This document shows positions 21,582 through 29,472 of a DNA stretch of 64,000 bases, one piece after another (position 1 is the first letter of the stretch; each line of letters opens with the position of its first letter). The stretch spans positions 1,612,001 to 1,676,000 of the forward strand of contig NZ_LT607753.1 in assembly GCF_900090295.1 (NCBI RefSeq). Reading direction: 5' to 3'. This stretch comes from Micromonospora coxensis (GTDB lineage: Bacteria > Actinomycetota > Actinomycetes > Mycobacteriales > Micromonosporaceae). The notes below the pieces were generated by a model. The model was not told the DNA's origin and made no database searches. It was given only the letters and a program-made list of their open reading frames with translations. The translations under genes were made by a program, and so were the position numbers.

Positions 21582-22961
21582 TCACCGGGGGTCGGCTCCC
21601 TCGGCGGTGACCGGCAGCTCGGTGAAGAAGCAGGTGCGCTCGCCGGTGTGGCAGGCGGCGCCGACCTGCTCGACGCTGACCAGCAGCGCGTCGCCGTCGC
21701 AGTCGAGGGCCACCGAGCGGACGTACTGGTGGTGCCCGGAGGTGGCGCCCTTGACCCAGTACTCCTGGCGGCTGCGCGACCAGTAGGTCGCCCGGCCCGT
21801 GGTCAGCGTGCGGTGCAGCGCCTCGTCGTCCATCCAGGCGACCATCAGCACCTCACCGGTGTCGTGCTGGCGGACGACGGCGGCCACCAGGCCGTCCGGG
21901 GTGCGGCGCAGCCGGGCGGCGATGGCCGGGTCGAGGCGGGAGGGGCGGACCGGCCCGGCGGGGCCGCCGGCGGTCACGGGAGACTCGGGTACGGGCACAG
22001 TGAGCCATTGTCCCGCACGGGGCGCGGGCACCTGCGAGCCGTCCCCGCCCCGGCTCGCCGCCCGGCCGAGCTGGGCGACGTAGCGGTCCAGCCGGCCGTC
22101 CACGAGCGCGGCGGCCAGGTCCGCGCCGGCGACCTCGGCGATCCGGTCGGCGTACGGGCGCACCAGCGGGACGACCCCGGCCACCAGGCGGGCGGCGGCG
22201 GCCCCGAGCTGGCCGACGGATCCGGGGCGCAGCCCGAGGCAGAGCAGCATGTCGTCCCGGTAGCCGGCCGGGGCGACGGGCAGCGCGAGGGCCGCGGCGA
22301 AGGCGCCCCGGCGGGAGGCGACCCGCACGCCCGGGTTGGCCGGGCGCAGCACCGAGGGGCAGAGCCGGGCCAGGTCGGCGGCGGCCAGCCGGACCCCGAG
22401 GTGGTCGTCGACGGAACGGGCCGAGGCCACCTTGCCCAGCGTGGCGACCAGTTCCTCCAGCCGGGGCTGGTCGGCCGGCTGGCAGAGCACCGGCAGGTCG
22501 ATGCGGCTCCGCCAGTCCTCCTCGGCCCAGAGCAGCCGGGCCGGCGCGGCGACCGGCAGACCGAACGCCCAGTCGGCCGGCTCGCCGAGCCGGTCGACCC
22601 AGGAGCGCACGTCGCGGGCGGCGACGGAGAGGTGCACCAGCCGGCCGTCCACCTCGGCGAGGTACGCCTGCCGGGCGGCGTACGGGGTGGCCTCCGCGCG
22701 GTCGGTTCCGCCCCGGGTCGGGCCACCCCGGGTCGCGCCGGCCTGGGCCGCGCCGCCCTGGGCCGGAACGGGCCGCCGGTTGTCGACCAGCACGTCGAGG
22801 TCGACGTCGCTGTGCACGGTGGCCCCCCGCCGGGCGTGGCTGCCGCGCAGCAGGATGCCGACGACGGGCCGCTCGGCGGCCTCGCGCAGCCGGGTCGCCC
22901 AGTCGTCGAGGAAACCGCCCTCCGGCAACGGAGCGTGATCCACTTCGCCATCGTGCCGCAC
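21582..22961 (-). CDS. hisI: Nucleotidyltransferase domain fused to phosphoribosyl-AMP cyclohydrolase (HisI)
   Basis: One uninterrupted frame of 459 residues. The N-terminal part has the nucleotidyltransferase signature GSHARRG...DVDLDVLVD (about residues 40-58), with the two metal-binding Asp residues. The last 131 residues are a full His[22 protein letters not shown], and the zinc cysteines in [14 protein letters not shown]. HisI opens the adenine ring of phosphoribosyl-AMP in histidine synthesis. A GTG at 21977 could start HisI alone, but no stop separates the two parts, so the fusion is the direct reading. Start is GTG 22961, with GTG 22943 an alternative. It lies just ahead of trpE. The target of the transferase half is unknown. 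Confidence 0.8.
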   Translation of the reverse strand: MRHDGEVDHAPLPEGGFLDDWATRLREAAERPVVGILLRGSHARRGATVHSDVDLDVLVDNRRPVPAQGGAAQAGATRGGPTRGGTDRAEATPYAARQAYLAEVDGRLVHLSVAARDVRSWVDRLGEPADWAFGLPVAAPARLLWAEEDWRSRIDLPVLCQPADQPRLEELVATLGKVASARSVDDHLGVRLAAADLARLCPSVLRPANPGVRVASRRGAFAAALALPVAPAGYRDDMLLCLGLRPGSVGQLGAAAARLVAGVVPLVRPYADRIAEVAGADLAAALVDGRLDRYVAQLGRAASRGGDGSQVPAPRAGQWLTVPVPESPVTAGGPAGPVRPSRLDPAIAARLRRTPDGLVAAVVRQHDTGEVLMVAWMDDEALHRTLTTGRATYWSRSRQEYWVKGATSGHHQYVRSVALDCDGDALLVSVEQVGAACHTGERTCFFTELPVTAEGADPR

Positions 22962-23012
22962 GTCCGATCGGGCCGCAATGCCCGTTGACGGACCCGGTGT
23001 CCGCTCCGAAGG

Positions 23013-24017
23013 CTAGTGCCCGACCGTTCGCATTCCTGCCTCCGGATACCTTTCGCCGGCCACCGCCCCGGCGGGCACCGCCTGCCGCAGCCGCTCCTGC
23101 TGGGCGGCGGTGAGCCGGATGTCGGCGGCCGCCGCGTTCTCCTGGAGGTACCGCACCCGCTTGGTGCCGGGAATGGGCAGCACGTCCTCGCCCTGGGCCA
23201 GCAGCCAGGCCAGCGCGGCCTGCGCCGGGGTGCAGCCGATCTCCCCGGCCACCGCGCGCACCGCCGCCACCAGCGCGAGGTTGGCGTCGAGGTTGCCCTC
23301 GGCGAAGCGCGGCACCTGGGCGCGCCAGTCGTCCGCGGCGAGCTGGTCGCGGCCGGTGATCGCCCCGGTGAGCAGACCCCGCCCCACCGGCGAGTACGCC
23401 ACCAGGGCCACGCCCAGCTCCCGGCAGGTGTCGAGCATCTCCCCCTCGACGTCCCGGGTGAACAGCGAGTACTCCATCTGCACGGCCGCGATCGGGTGCA
23501 CGGCGTGCGCGGCGCGCAGGGTGGCCGGGCTGACCTCCGACAGGCCGAGCAGGCGCACCTTGCCGGCGTCGACCAGCTCGGCCATCGCGCCGACGGTCTC
23601 CTCGATCGGGGTGCCCGGGTCACGCCGGTGCAGGTGGTACAGGTCGATGGTGTCGACGCCGAGCCGGCTCAGCGAGGCGTCGCAGGCCTCCCGCGCCCAG
23701 GCGGCGCTGCTGTCGACGTACGCGCCCGGGGCGGCGGTGCCGCCGGAGGCGTCGCCGCGGAAGCGGTTGCCGAACTTGGTGGCCAGGAAGACCTCGTCGC
23801 GCCGGGCCCGGACGACCGGGGCGAGCAGCCGCTCGTTGGCGCCCGCGCCGTACATGTCGGCGGTGTCGAGGTGGTTCACCCCCAGGTCGAGGGCGCGGTG
23901 CAGGGTCCGGGTCGACTCGGCGTCGTCCCGGCCGCCGTAGGCGAAGCTCATGCCCATGCAGCCGAGTCCGATGGCGGACACCTCGGGGCCACCGACCCCC
24001 ACACGGCGGCGGATCAC
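23013..24017 (-). CDS. Aldo/keto reductase
   Basis: A 334-residue NADPH-dependent reductase with the full catalytic tetrad: Asp and Tyr in DTADMYG, Lys in ATKFG and His in LYHLHRRD. The C-terminal NADPH phosphate site is [14 protein letters not shown]. It reduces aldehydes or ketones in the cytoplasm; the substrate is not evident. The GTG at 24017 follows GAGGAGGG and overlaps the merR stop in GTGA, so it is translationally coupled to its regulator and should be controlled by it. Confidence 0.93.
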   Translation of the reverse strand: MIRRRVGVGGPEVSAIGLGCMGMSFAYGGRDDAESTRTLHRALDLGVNHLDTADMYGAGANERLLAPVVRARRDEVFLATKFGNRFRGDASGGTAAPGAYVDSSAAWAREACDASLSRLGVDTIDLYHLHRRDPGTPIEETVGAMAELVDAGKVRLLGLSEVSPATLRAAHAVHPIAAVQMEYSLFTRDVEGEMLDTCRELGVALVAYSPVGRGLLTGAITGRDQLAADDWRAQVPRFAEGNLDANLALVAAVRAVAGEIGCTPAQAALAWLLAQGEDVLPIPGTKRVRYLQENAAAADIRLTAAQQERLRQAVPAGAVAGERYPEAGMRTVGH

Positions 24018-24400
24018 CGGCCCTCCTCGGCCTTGCGGTAGATGTCGATCTTGTAGTTGAGCACCTTGAGGTCCTCCTCCAGTTCGGCCATCCGGGCCAG
24101 CACCCGGGCCCGGTGCGCCTCGAACAGCGCCCGGCGGGCGCCCAGCGTCCGGTCCCCGAGCCGGGCCAGCTCGGCGTACCGGCGCATGTCGCGCACCGGC
24201 ATCCCGGTCCGGCGCAGCCGGGTGAGCAGCACCAACCAGTCCAGGTCCGAGTCGGTGTACCGGCGCCGGCCGGCGGAGTCCCGGCCCACCGGGGCCACCA
24301 GGCCCTCCTGCTCGTACCAACGCAACGTGTAGGTGGTCAGGCCGACGCGGGCCGCCGCCTCGCCCACGGAGAGGCCTCTCTCCCGAGTGCTGATGTCCAC
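24014..24400 (-). CDS. MerR-family transcriptional regulator
   Basis: A 128-residue regulator with the MerR helix-turn-helix at the N-terminus ([20 protein letters not shown], residues 10-29, then the wing [10 protein letters not shown]) and a long C-terminal coiled coil (about residues 85-120) for dimerisation. There are no cysteines for metal sensing, so it likely senses an organic ligand or redox stress. It lies upstream of and overlaps an aldo/keto reductase gene by 4 bases. The GTG at 24400 is preceded by a typical MerR promoter. Confidence 0.92.
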   Translation of the reverse strand: MDISTRERGLSVGEAAARVGLTTYTLRWYEQEGLVAPVGRDSAGRRRYTDSDLDWLVLLTRLRRTGMPVRDMRRYAELARLGDRTLGARRALFEAHRARVLARMAELEEDLKVLNYKIDIYRKAEEGR

Positions 24401-24406
24401 CCGCCC

Positions 24407-24437
24407 AGGCTTCCAGTTCGAGTGCGCTCGAAGTCAA
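24407..24437 (-). promoter_or_regulatory. MerR-type promoter with 19-bp spacer and operator dyad
   Basis: On the minus strand TTGACT (24437-24432) is followed after 19 bases by AAGCCT (24412-24407). The spacer holds the dyad TTCGAG-cgca-CTCGAA (24417-24432). A long spacer with an embedded dyad is the hallmark of promoters that MerR proteins distort, here pointing at autoregulation of the merR-reductase pair. Confidence 0.65.
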
Positions 24438-24456
24438 CCGTTGCGCAGCTCCGGAT

Positions 24457-24492
24457 AACTCATCTACCGTTGAGTTCAACAGTTGATGAGTT
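24457..24492. promoter_or_regulatory. 36-bp near-perfect palindrome, likely TetR operator
   Basis: Two 18-base halves match at 15 of 18 positions around a single centre between 24474 and 24475. The outer arms are AACTCATC/GATGAGTT and the inner arms GTTGA/TCAAC. It lies 17 bases before the start of the ABC exporter operon, whose last gene is a TetR regulator, so it is the obvious site for autorepression. Confidence 0.7.
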
Positions 24493-24509
24493 TTGCGGGA
24501 GGTGGGGCG

Positions 24510-25250
24510 ATGGACGACGCCATAACGGTCCGCGACCTGGTCGTGGACCGTGGCCGGCGGCGGGTCCTGGACGGGATCGGCTGCACCGTGCCGCGCGGTC
24601 GGGTCACCGGCCTGCTCGGGCCCAGCGGCAGCGGCAAGACCACCCTGATGCGGGCGGTGGTGGGGGTGCAGACGATCAGCGCCGGCACGGTCACCGTGCT
24701 GGGCGCGCCGGCCGGCACGGCGGGGTTGCGGCACCGGGTGGGGTACCTGACCCAGGCGCCGAGCGTCTACGCCGACCTGACCGTGCGGGAGAACGCCCGC
24801 TACTTCGCCGCGCTGCACGGCCGGCGCGCGGCCGACGCCGACCGGGCCGTGGCCGACGTCGGGCTCGCCGGGGCGGCCACCCAGCTCGTCGGCACCCTCT
24901 CCGGCGGGCAGCGCAGCCGCGCCTCGCTGGCCTGCGCCCTGGTCGGCGAGCCGGAGCTGGTCGTGCTGGACGAGCCCACCGTCGGCCAGGACCCGGTGCT
25001 GCGGGCCGAGCTGTGGGCCCGGTTCCACGCCATGGCGGCGGCCGGCACGACGCTGCTGGTCTCCAGCCACGTCATGGACGAGGCGGCCCGCTGCGACCGG
25101 CTGCTGCTGATCCGCCAGGGCCGGCTGATCGCCGACGACACCCCGGACGCCATCCGCGCGCACACCGGCGTCGACGACCTGGAGGAGGCGTTCCTCCGGC
25201 TGATCCGCGAGAGCGAGACGGGCCGGCCGGCCACCGGGGAGGAATCATGA
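24510..25250 (+). CDS. ABC-2 exporter, ATP-binding protein
   Basis: A 246-residue ATPase with Walker [10 protein letters not shown] (about residues 36-44), signature LSGGQRSR, Walker B LVVLDEP and the switch histidine in SSHVMDEA. The length and the C-terminal extension fit the drug/lipid exporter type (DrrA-like). The ATG at 24510 follows GGGAGGTGGGG; an in-frame TTG at 24483 would lie inside the operator. It overlaps the permease gene by 4 bases. Confidence 0.94.
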   Translation: MDDAITVRDLVVDRGRRRVLDGIGCTVPRGRVTGLLGPSGSGKTTLMRAVVGVQTISAGTVTVLGAPAGTAGLRHRVGYLTQAPSVYADLTVRENARYFAALHGRRAADADRAVADVGLAGAATQLVGTLSGGQRSRASLACALVGEPELVVLDEPTVGQDPVLRAELWARFHAMAAAGTTLLVSSHVMDEAARCDRLLLIRQGRLIADDTPDAIRAHTGVDDLEEAFLRLIRESETGRPATGEES

Positions 25251-26002
25251 ACGCGAGGATCCTGACCGTGACCACCGGGCGCATCCTGCGCCAGCTGCGG
25301 CACGACCGGCGTACGGTGGCGCTGCTCGTGGTGGTGCCGACGGTGCTGCTCACCCTGGTCTACTTCATGTACGTCGACCAGCCCGCCCCGCCCGGGCAGC
25401 CGTCGCTGTTCGACCGGGTGGCCCTGGTGATGCTCGGCTTCTTCCCGTTCATCATCATGTTCCTGGTGACCAGCATCGCGATGTTGCGCGAGCGGACCAC
25501 CGGGACGCTGGAGCGCCTGCTCACCACCCCGTTGGGCAAGCTCGACCTGCTCTTCGGCTACGGCATCGCGTTCGGCCTGGCCGGCGCGGCGCAGGCGACC
25601 ATCGCCTCGGCGGCGGCGTACTGGTTGTTCGACCTGGACACCGCCGGCAGCGTCTGGCTGGTCGTGATGATCGCCGCGGTGAACGCGGTGCTGGCGGTCG
25701 CGCTCGGGCTGCTGTGCAGCGCCTTCGCCCGCACCGAGTTCCAGGCGGTGCAGTTCATGCCGGTGGTGGTGCTGCCGCAGTTGCTGCTCTGCGGGCTGTT
25801 CGTGCCGCGCGGGGAGATGGCCGGTTGGCTCCAGGCGGTCAGCGACGCCTTCCCCCTGTCGTACGCGGTGGAGGCCCTGCAGGAGGTCGGCGCGCACGCC
25901 GAGCCGACCGGCACGATGTGGCGGGACGTGGCGATCGTGGGCGGCGCGGCCGTGGTGGCGCTGGTGCTGGCGGCGGCGACCCTGCGCAGGCGCAGCGGAT
26001 GA
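25247..26002 (+). CDS. ABC-2 exporter, permease protein
   Basis: A 251-residue protein with six membrane segments and the ABC-2 pattern: a first segment near residues 23-42, a cytoplasmic loop with RERTTGTLERLLTTP, the coupling motif of this family, and GLFVPRGEMAGWLQAVSDAFPLSYAVEAL near 185-213, which matches the ABC-2 signature. Together with the preceding ATPase it should pump a small molecule out of the cell. It overlaps both neighbours in ATGA, so the three genes form one tight operon. Confidence 0.94.
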   Translation: MNARILTVTTGRILRQLRHDRRTVALLVVVPTVLLTLVYFMYVDQPAPPGQPSLFDRVALVMLGFFPFIIMFLVTSIAMLRERTTGTLERLLTTPLGKLDLLFGYGIAFGLAGAAQATIASAAAYWLFDLDTAGSVWLVVMIAAVNAVLAVALGLLCSAFARTEFQAVQFMPVVVLPQLLLCGLFVPRGEMAGWLQAVSDAFPLSYAVEALQEVGAHAEPTGTMWRDVAIVGGAAVVALVLAAATLRRRSG

Positions 26003-26595
26003 CGCCGCGACGCACCGGCCGCCGCCCGGGCAACCCGGACACCCGGGACGCGATCCTCGCGGCGGCCCGCACGGCCTTCGCCGATCGCGGGTTCGACGCG
26101 ACGTCGATCCGGATGATCGCGACGGCGGCGGGCGTCGACCCGGCGTTGGTGCACCACTACTTCGGCAGCAAGGACCAGCTCTTCCGGGCCACCGTCGACA
26201 TTCCGGTGGACCCGGGGGAGCTGCTCCCCGCCGTGCTGGTCGGCGCGCGGGACGAGGTGGGCGCCCGGCTGGTGCGGCTGTTCCTCGGGGTGTGGGACTC
26301 GCCGGCCGGCGCGGGGGCCGTGGCCGTGCTCCGCTCGGCGGCCACCAACGAGTGGACCGCCCGGTTGGTGCGTGAGTTCCTGGTCACCCAGGTGCTGCGT
26401 CGGGTCCTCGACCACCTGGACATGGCGCCGGACGAGCTGCCGCTGCGCGGCTCGCTGGTGGCCAGCCAGATGATCGGCCTGGCGATGATGCGCTACGTGA
26501 TCCGGCTGGAGCCGGTCGCCTCCGCCGACCCGGAGACCCTGGTGGCGGCGCTCGGCCCGACCGTGCAGCGGTACCTCACCGGGGACCTGGGCTAG
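25999..26595 (+). CDS. TetR-family regulator of the ABC exporter
   Basis: A 198-residue repressor with a standard TetR DNA-binding domain (residues 12-60): RDAILAAARTAFADRGFDATSI, then IATAAGVDPALVHHYFGSKDQLF. The C-terminal ligand domain resembles TetR_C-type regulators with LVASQMIGLAMMRYV. The ATG overlaps the permease stop by 4 bases. Placing a repressor as the last gene of the operon it controls gives feedback: the operator is probably the palindrome at 24457-24492, and the inducer is probably the exported compound. Confidence 0.92.
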   Translation: MTPRRTGRRPGNPDTRDAILAAARTAFADRGFDATSIRMIATAAGVDPALVHHYFGSKDQLFRATVDIPVDPGELLPAVLVGARDEVGARLVRLFLGVWDSPAGAGAVAVLRSAATNEWTARLVREFLVTQVLRRVLDHLDMAPDELPLRGSLVASQMIGLAMMRYVIRLEPVASADPETLVAALGPTVQRYLTGDLG

Positions 26596-27344
26596 CCGGC
26601 CGGCCGGACGTCCGGGCGGGCGGCCGCCGCGCGGGGGCAGAGCATCGGGTGCAGCAGCCGGGACAGCTCCGCCGGGTCGGCCACCGGGTGCGGGAACGGC
26701 AGCCGGGCCCGTCGCCGGTCGCCCGGCCCGCCGTACGCGACGACAAGGCCGTACCGGTCCAGCCGCACCACCCGGGGCCGGCCGCCGGTCAGGTCGAGCC
26801 GTCGGCGCAGGTACGCGGTGACCTCCGGCTCGTGGTGGTCGGCGAGGTCGGCCAGCAGCGCGGCCTCGACCGGGTGCAGCGGGTCCGGGGTGGCGGCCGC
26901 GTACCCGGTCGGGTCGATCCGGCGCACCGTTCCGGCGCCCTCCAGCCGGGCCTCGACCACCTCGAACCGGTGCATCCGGAAGCGGGTGCCCACGTCGAGC
27001 AGGTCACCGGTCGGGTCGACGGCGGCGAACTCGGCCGCGGCGTCGCGGGCCGCCGCGCCGGTCAACGGCGCCGCCCAGCCGGACACCCAGGCCCGCCCGA
27101 GCGACGGCGCGCCCGCGGCCGGGGGCAGATCCAGCACGTCGAGCACCACGGCGACGTCCTCGGCGGTCCCCGGGTGCAGCTCGGCGGCGAGGTCGCTGAC
27201 CACCGGCACGAGCAGCAGCACCCGGCCGTCGGCGTCGGTGGCGTGCCGGACGTGGTAAGGGCCGGGCCGGTGGGCGAGATGCACCAGGCCGGGAAGCCGG
27301 CCGGCGACCAGGGTGCGGACGATCTCGGCGGGGCTCGGTCCCAC
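26592..27344 (-). CDS. DUF2470-domain protein under an iron box
   Basis: A 250-residue cytoplasmic protein. The last 80 residues resemble DUF2470, a domain found at the C-terminus of HugZ-type haem-utilisation and FMN-binding split-barrel proteins (HPVEAALLADLADHHEPEVTAYL, and DRYGLVVAYGG). The N-terminal part (VRHATDADGRVLLLVPVVSDLAAEL) fits a divergent split barrel. The GTG at 27344 is set by GGAGG six bases upstream; longer frames cross the iron box. The DtxR/IdeR-like box just upstream means the gene should be turned on when iron is short. A role in haem or iron use is inferred from both facts. Its end overlaps the convergent tetR gene by 4 bases. Confidence 0.82.
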   Translation of the reverse strand: MGPSPAEIVRTLVAGRLPGLVHLAHRPGPYHVRHATDADGRVLLLVPVVSDLAAELHPGTAEDVAVVLDVLDLPPAAGAPSLGRAWVSGWAAPLTGAAARDAAAEFAAVDPTGDLLDVGTRFRMHRFEVVEARLEGAGTVRRIDPTGYAAATPDPLHPVEAALLADLADHHEPEVTAYLRRRLDLTGGRPRVVRLDRYGLVVAYGGPGDRRRARLPFPHPVADPAELSRLLHPMLCPRAAAARPDVRPAG

Positions 27345-27360
27345 GGGGCACCTCCAACGC

Positions 27361-27379
27361 AGGTTAGGCTCACCTAACT
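27361..27379 (-). promoter_or_regulatory. DtxR/IdeR iron box
   Basis: Read on the minus strand, GTTAGGTGAGCCTAACC (27378-27362) closely matches the actinobacterial iron-box consensus TTAGGTTAGSCTAACCTAA. It lies 17 bases before the GTG of the DUF2470 gene, where a bound regulator would block transcription. Confidence 0.85.
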
Positions 27380-27421
27380 CGCACCCTAGTGCACGCGGGC
27401 GGGGTCGTCCACGCGAAGCCC

Positions 27422-27464
27422 GGAGCCGCCCCCGACCCTCGACCGGGCGACGCCGGTCGGCTCC
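27422..27464 (-). terminator. Possible hairpin after the ABC exporter operon
   Basis: GGAGCCG (27422-27428) pairs with CGGCTCC (27458-27464), and an inner CGACCGG/CCGGTCG pair overlaps it. It lies 100 bases past the last ABC gene and could end that operon. Confidence 0.35.
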
Positions 27465-27563
27465 GCGGCGGGTCTGCCGGCGGACGCGGTGGTGCGGGGA
27501 CACGGACGTGACCGGCACGGCCGTCGGATCCGCCGGGGACGTCCACCGCGCCCGGCCGGCGGA

Positions 27564-29354
27564 TCAGCGGGTCTGCTCCAACCAGGAGGCGTAGAGCAGC
27601 CCGTAGACCGAGTCCGGGTCCCGGACCAGCTCGTCGTGCGGGCCGCGCTGCACGATCCGCCCCCGGTCCACCACGATCACCTCGTCGGCGGCCTGGGCGG
27701 TGGAGAGCCGGTGCGCGATGGCCAGCGTGGTCCGGCCCCGGGTGACCGCGTCCAGGGTGCGTTGCAGCCGCACCTCGGTGGCCGGGTCGACGGCGCTGGT
27801 GGCCTCGTCGAGCACCAGCAGGTCCGGGTCGGCCACGTACGCCCGGGCGAGCGCGACGAGCTGCCGCTCCCCCACGCTCAGCGCCTCGCCCCGCTCGCCC
27901 ACCGGGGTGTCCAGGCCGGACGGCAGCCCGTCGAGCCAGTCGGCCAGCCCCAGCTCGGTGAAGGCGGCGGTGAGCTGGTCGTCGGTCAGCTCGGGCCGGG
28001 CGAAACGGACGTTCTCCCCGACGGTGGCGTCGAAGAGGAAGCCGTCCTGCGGCACCATCACCACCCGCGAGCGCAACGAGGAGAACCGCACCTGCTCCAG
28101 CGGCACCCCGGAGAGCAGGACCGCGCCCTCGGTCGGGTCCATCAGCCGGGTCAGCAGCTTGGCGAAGGTGGTCTTGCCGCTGCCGGTCTCGCCGACCACC
28201 GCGACCCGGCTCTTCGCCGGGATGTCCAGGGTGACGTCGTGCAGCACCGGCGGTCCGCCCGGGTAGGCGAAACCCACCCCCGCGAACCGGACGTCCAGCG
28301 GACCGGGCGGCAGCTCCCGTCCCTGCTCCCCCGGGTCGGCCACGTCCGGCGCGACGTCGAGCACGTCGAGCACCCGCCGCCAGCCGGCGATCGCGTTCTG
28401 CGCCTCGTTGAGCACCTCGGTGGCGATCTGCACCGGCTGGATGAAGAGCGTCACCAGGAACAGGAACGCGGTGAGCTGACCCACGGACAGCGAGCCGTCC
28501 ACCCCGAGGAGCACCCCGAGCACCACCACCCCGGCGAGCGCCACCCCGGCGGCCAGTTCCCCGACGGAGCTGCCCATGATGCTGATCCGGATGGCCCGCT
28601 GCTGCGCCGTGCGCTGGGCGTCGATCGCGTCGTCCACCCGACGGGAGGTCCGCCCGGCGATCCCGTACGCCCGGATCACCGGGGCCCCGACGACGCTCTC
28701 GGCGATGGTGCCGAGCAGGGTGCCGGTGCGTTGCCGGACCACCGCGTACGCCGCGCCGAGGCGCCGTTGCAGCGCCCGGATCACCAGCACCGCCGGGGCG
28801 AAGGCGGCGAGCACCACGAGCGTCAGCTGCCACGAGTACGCCAGCATGACGGCGGTGGTGACCACCAGCTGGCCGAGGTTGACCAGCAGGACCACCCCGC
28901 CCCACTGGAGGAACTGGGTGATCTGGTCGACGTCGCTGGTGACCCGGGAGACCAGCGAACCGCGCCGCTCCGACTGCTGGTGCAGCATCGACAGGTCGTG
29001 CACGTGGCGGAACGCCCGGCTGCGCACGTTGGCCAGCGCGGTCTCGCTGACCGTGAACAGCCGGCGCATCATCAGGTAGCCGCAGGTCGTGGTGACCACC
29101 AGCACTGCGGCGGTGGCGAGCACCACCTGGGCGACCACGCCGAGGTCCGGGCCGCCGGGGGCGGTCAGGCCGTCGTCGATGCCGCGTTGCACCGCCACCG
29201 GTACGGCCACCCGGCCCACCATGTAGACCACGGCCAGGGCCAGCGTGCCGGCAAGGCCGGCGCGCAGCTCCGGGGAGAGCGCGAGCCCCCGGCGCATCGT
29301 CCGCCAGGCGGACTCGGTGGCCTCCGGCCGCTCCGCTGCACTCCTCGCGCTCAC
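27564..29354 (-). CDS. Heterodimeric ABC exporter, second half
   Basis: A 596-residue half-transporter: six membrane segments (about residues 30-300) and a C-terminal ATPase. Walker A is GETGSGKTT, Walker B LLVLDEATSAVD with the catalytic Glu, and the switch His is present in AIAHRLST. The signature is LSVGERQ instead of LSGGQ. It therefore provides the working Walker site but a poor signature. The GTG at 29354 is the only copy of the repeated GTGAGCGCG start in frame with the protein; longer frames run through the 59-bp repeat. It works with the upstream gene product as an exporter of an unknown substrate. Confidence 0.92.
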   Translation of the reverse strand: MSARSAAERPEATESAWRTMRRGLALSPELRAGLAGTLALAVVYMVGRVAVPVAVQRGIDDGLTAPGGPDLGVVAQVVLATAAVLVVTTTCGYLMMRRLFTVSETALANVRSRAFRHVHDLSMLHQQSERRGSLVSRVTSDVDQITQFLQWGGVVLLVNLGQLVVTTAVMLAYSWQLTLVVLAAFAPAVLVIRALQRRLGAAYAVVRQRTGTLLGTIAESVVGAPVIRAYGIAGRTSRRVDDAIDAQRTAQQRAIRISIMGSSVGELAAGVALAGVVVLGVLLGVDGSLSVGQLTAFLFLVTLFIQPVQIATEVLNEAQNAIAGWRRVLDVLDVAPDVADPGEQGRELPPGPLDVRFAGVGFAYPGGPPVLHDVTLDIPAKSRVAVVGETGSGKTTFAKLLTRLMDPTEGAVLLSGVPLEQVRFSSLRSRVVMVPQDGFLFDATVGENVRFARPELTDDQLTAAFTELGLADWLDGLPSGLDTPVGERGEALSVGERQLVALARAYVADPDLLVLDEATSAVDPATEVRLQRTLDAVTRGRTTLAIAHRLSTAQAADEVIVVDRGRIVQRGPHDELVRDPDSVYGLLYASWLEQTR

Positions 29355-29472
29355 CGGTGCCACTCTCCGCTCGCGACTGCGGGGCTCCGCTCCGCTGCAC
29401 TCCTCGCGCTCACCGGTGCCACTCTCCGCTCGCGACTGCGGGGCTCCGCTCCGCTGCACTCCTCGCGCTCAC
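29354..29472 (-). repeat. 59-bp tandem repeat joining two ABC genes, with coupled mini-ORFs
   Basis: Two full 59-bp copies precede a third partial copy; the GTG of each copy is at 29472, 29413 and 29354. From 29472 a frame of 20 codons ends in a TGA that overlaps the GTG at 29413, and from 29413 an identical frame ends in a TGA overlapping the GTG at 29354. The stop of the first ABC gene in turn overlaps the GTG at 29472. So four reading frames are linked by three GTGA overlaps. The encoded peptide begins MSARSAAERSP. Confidence 0.85.

Noticed and set aside
21978..22961. A MNT/HEPN-type toxin-antitoxin nucleotidyltransferase
   Set aside because: The nucleotidyltransferase signature is present, but no HEPN partner gene is adjacent and the domain is much longer than MNT antitoxins.
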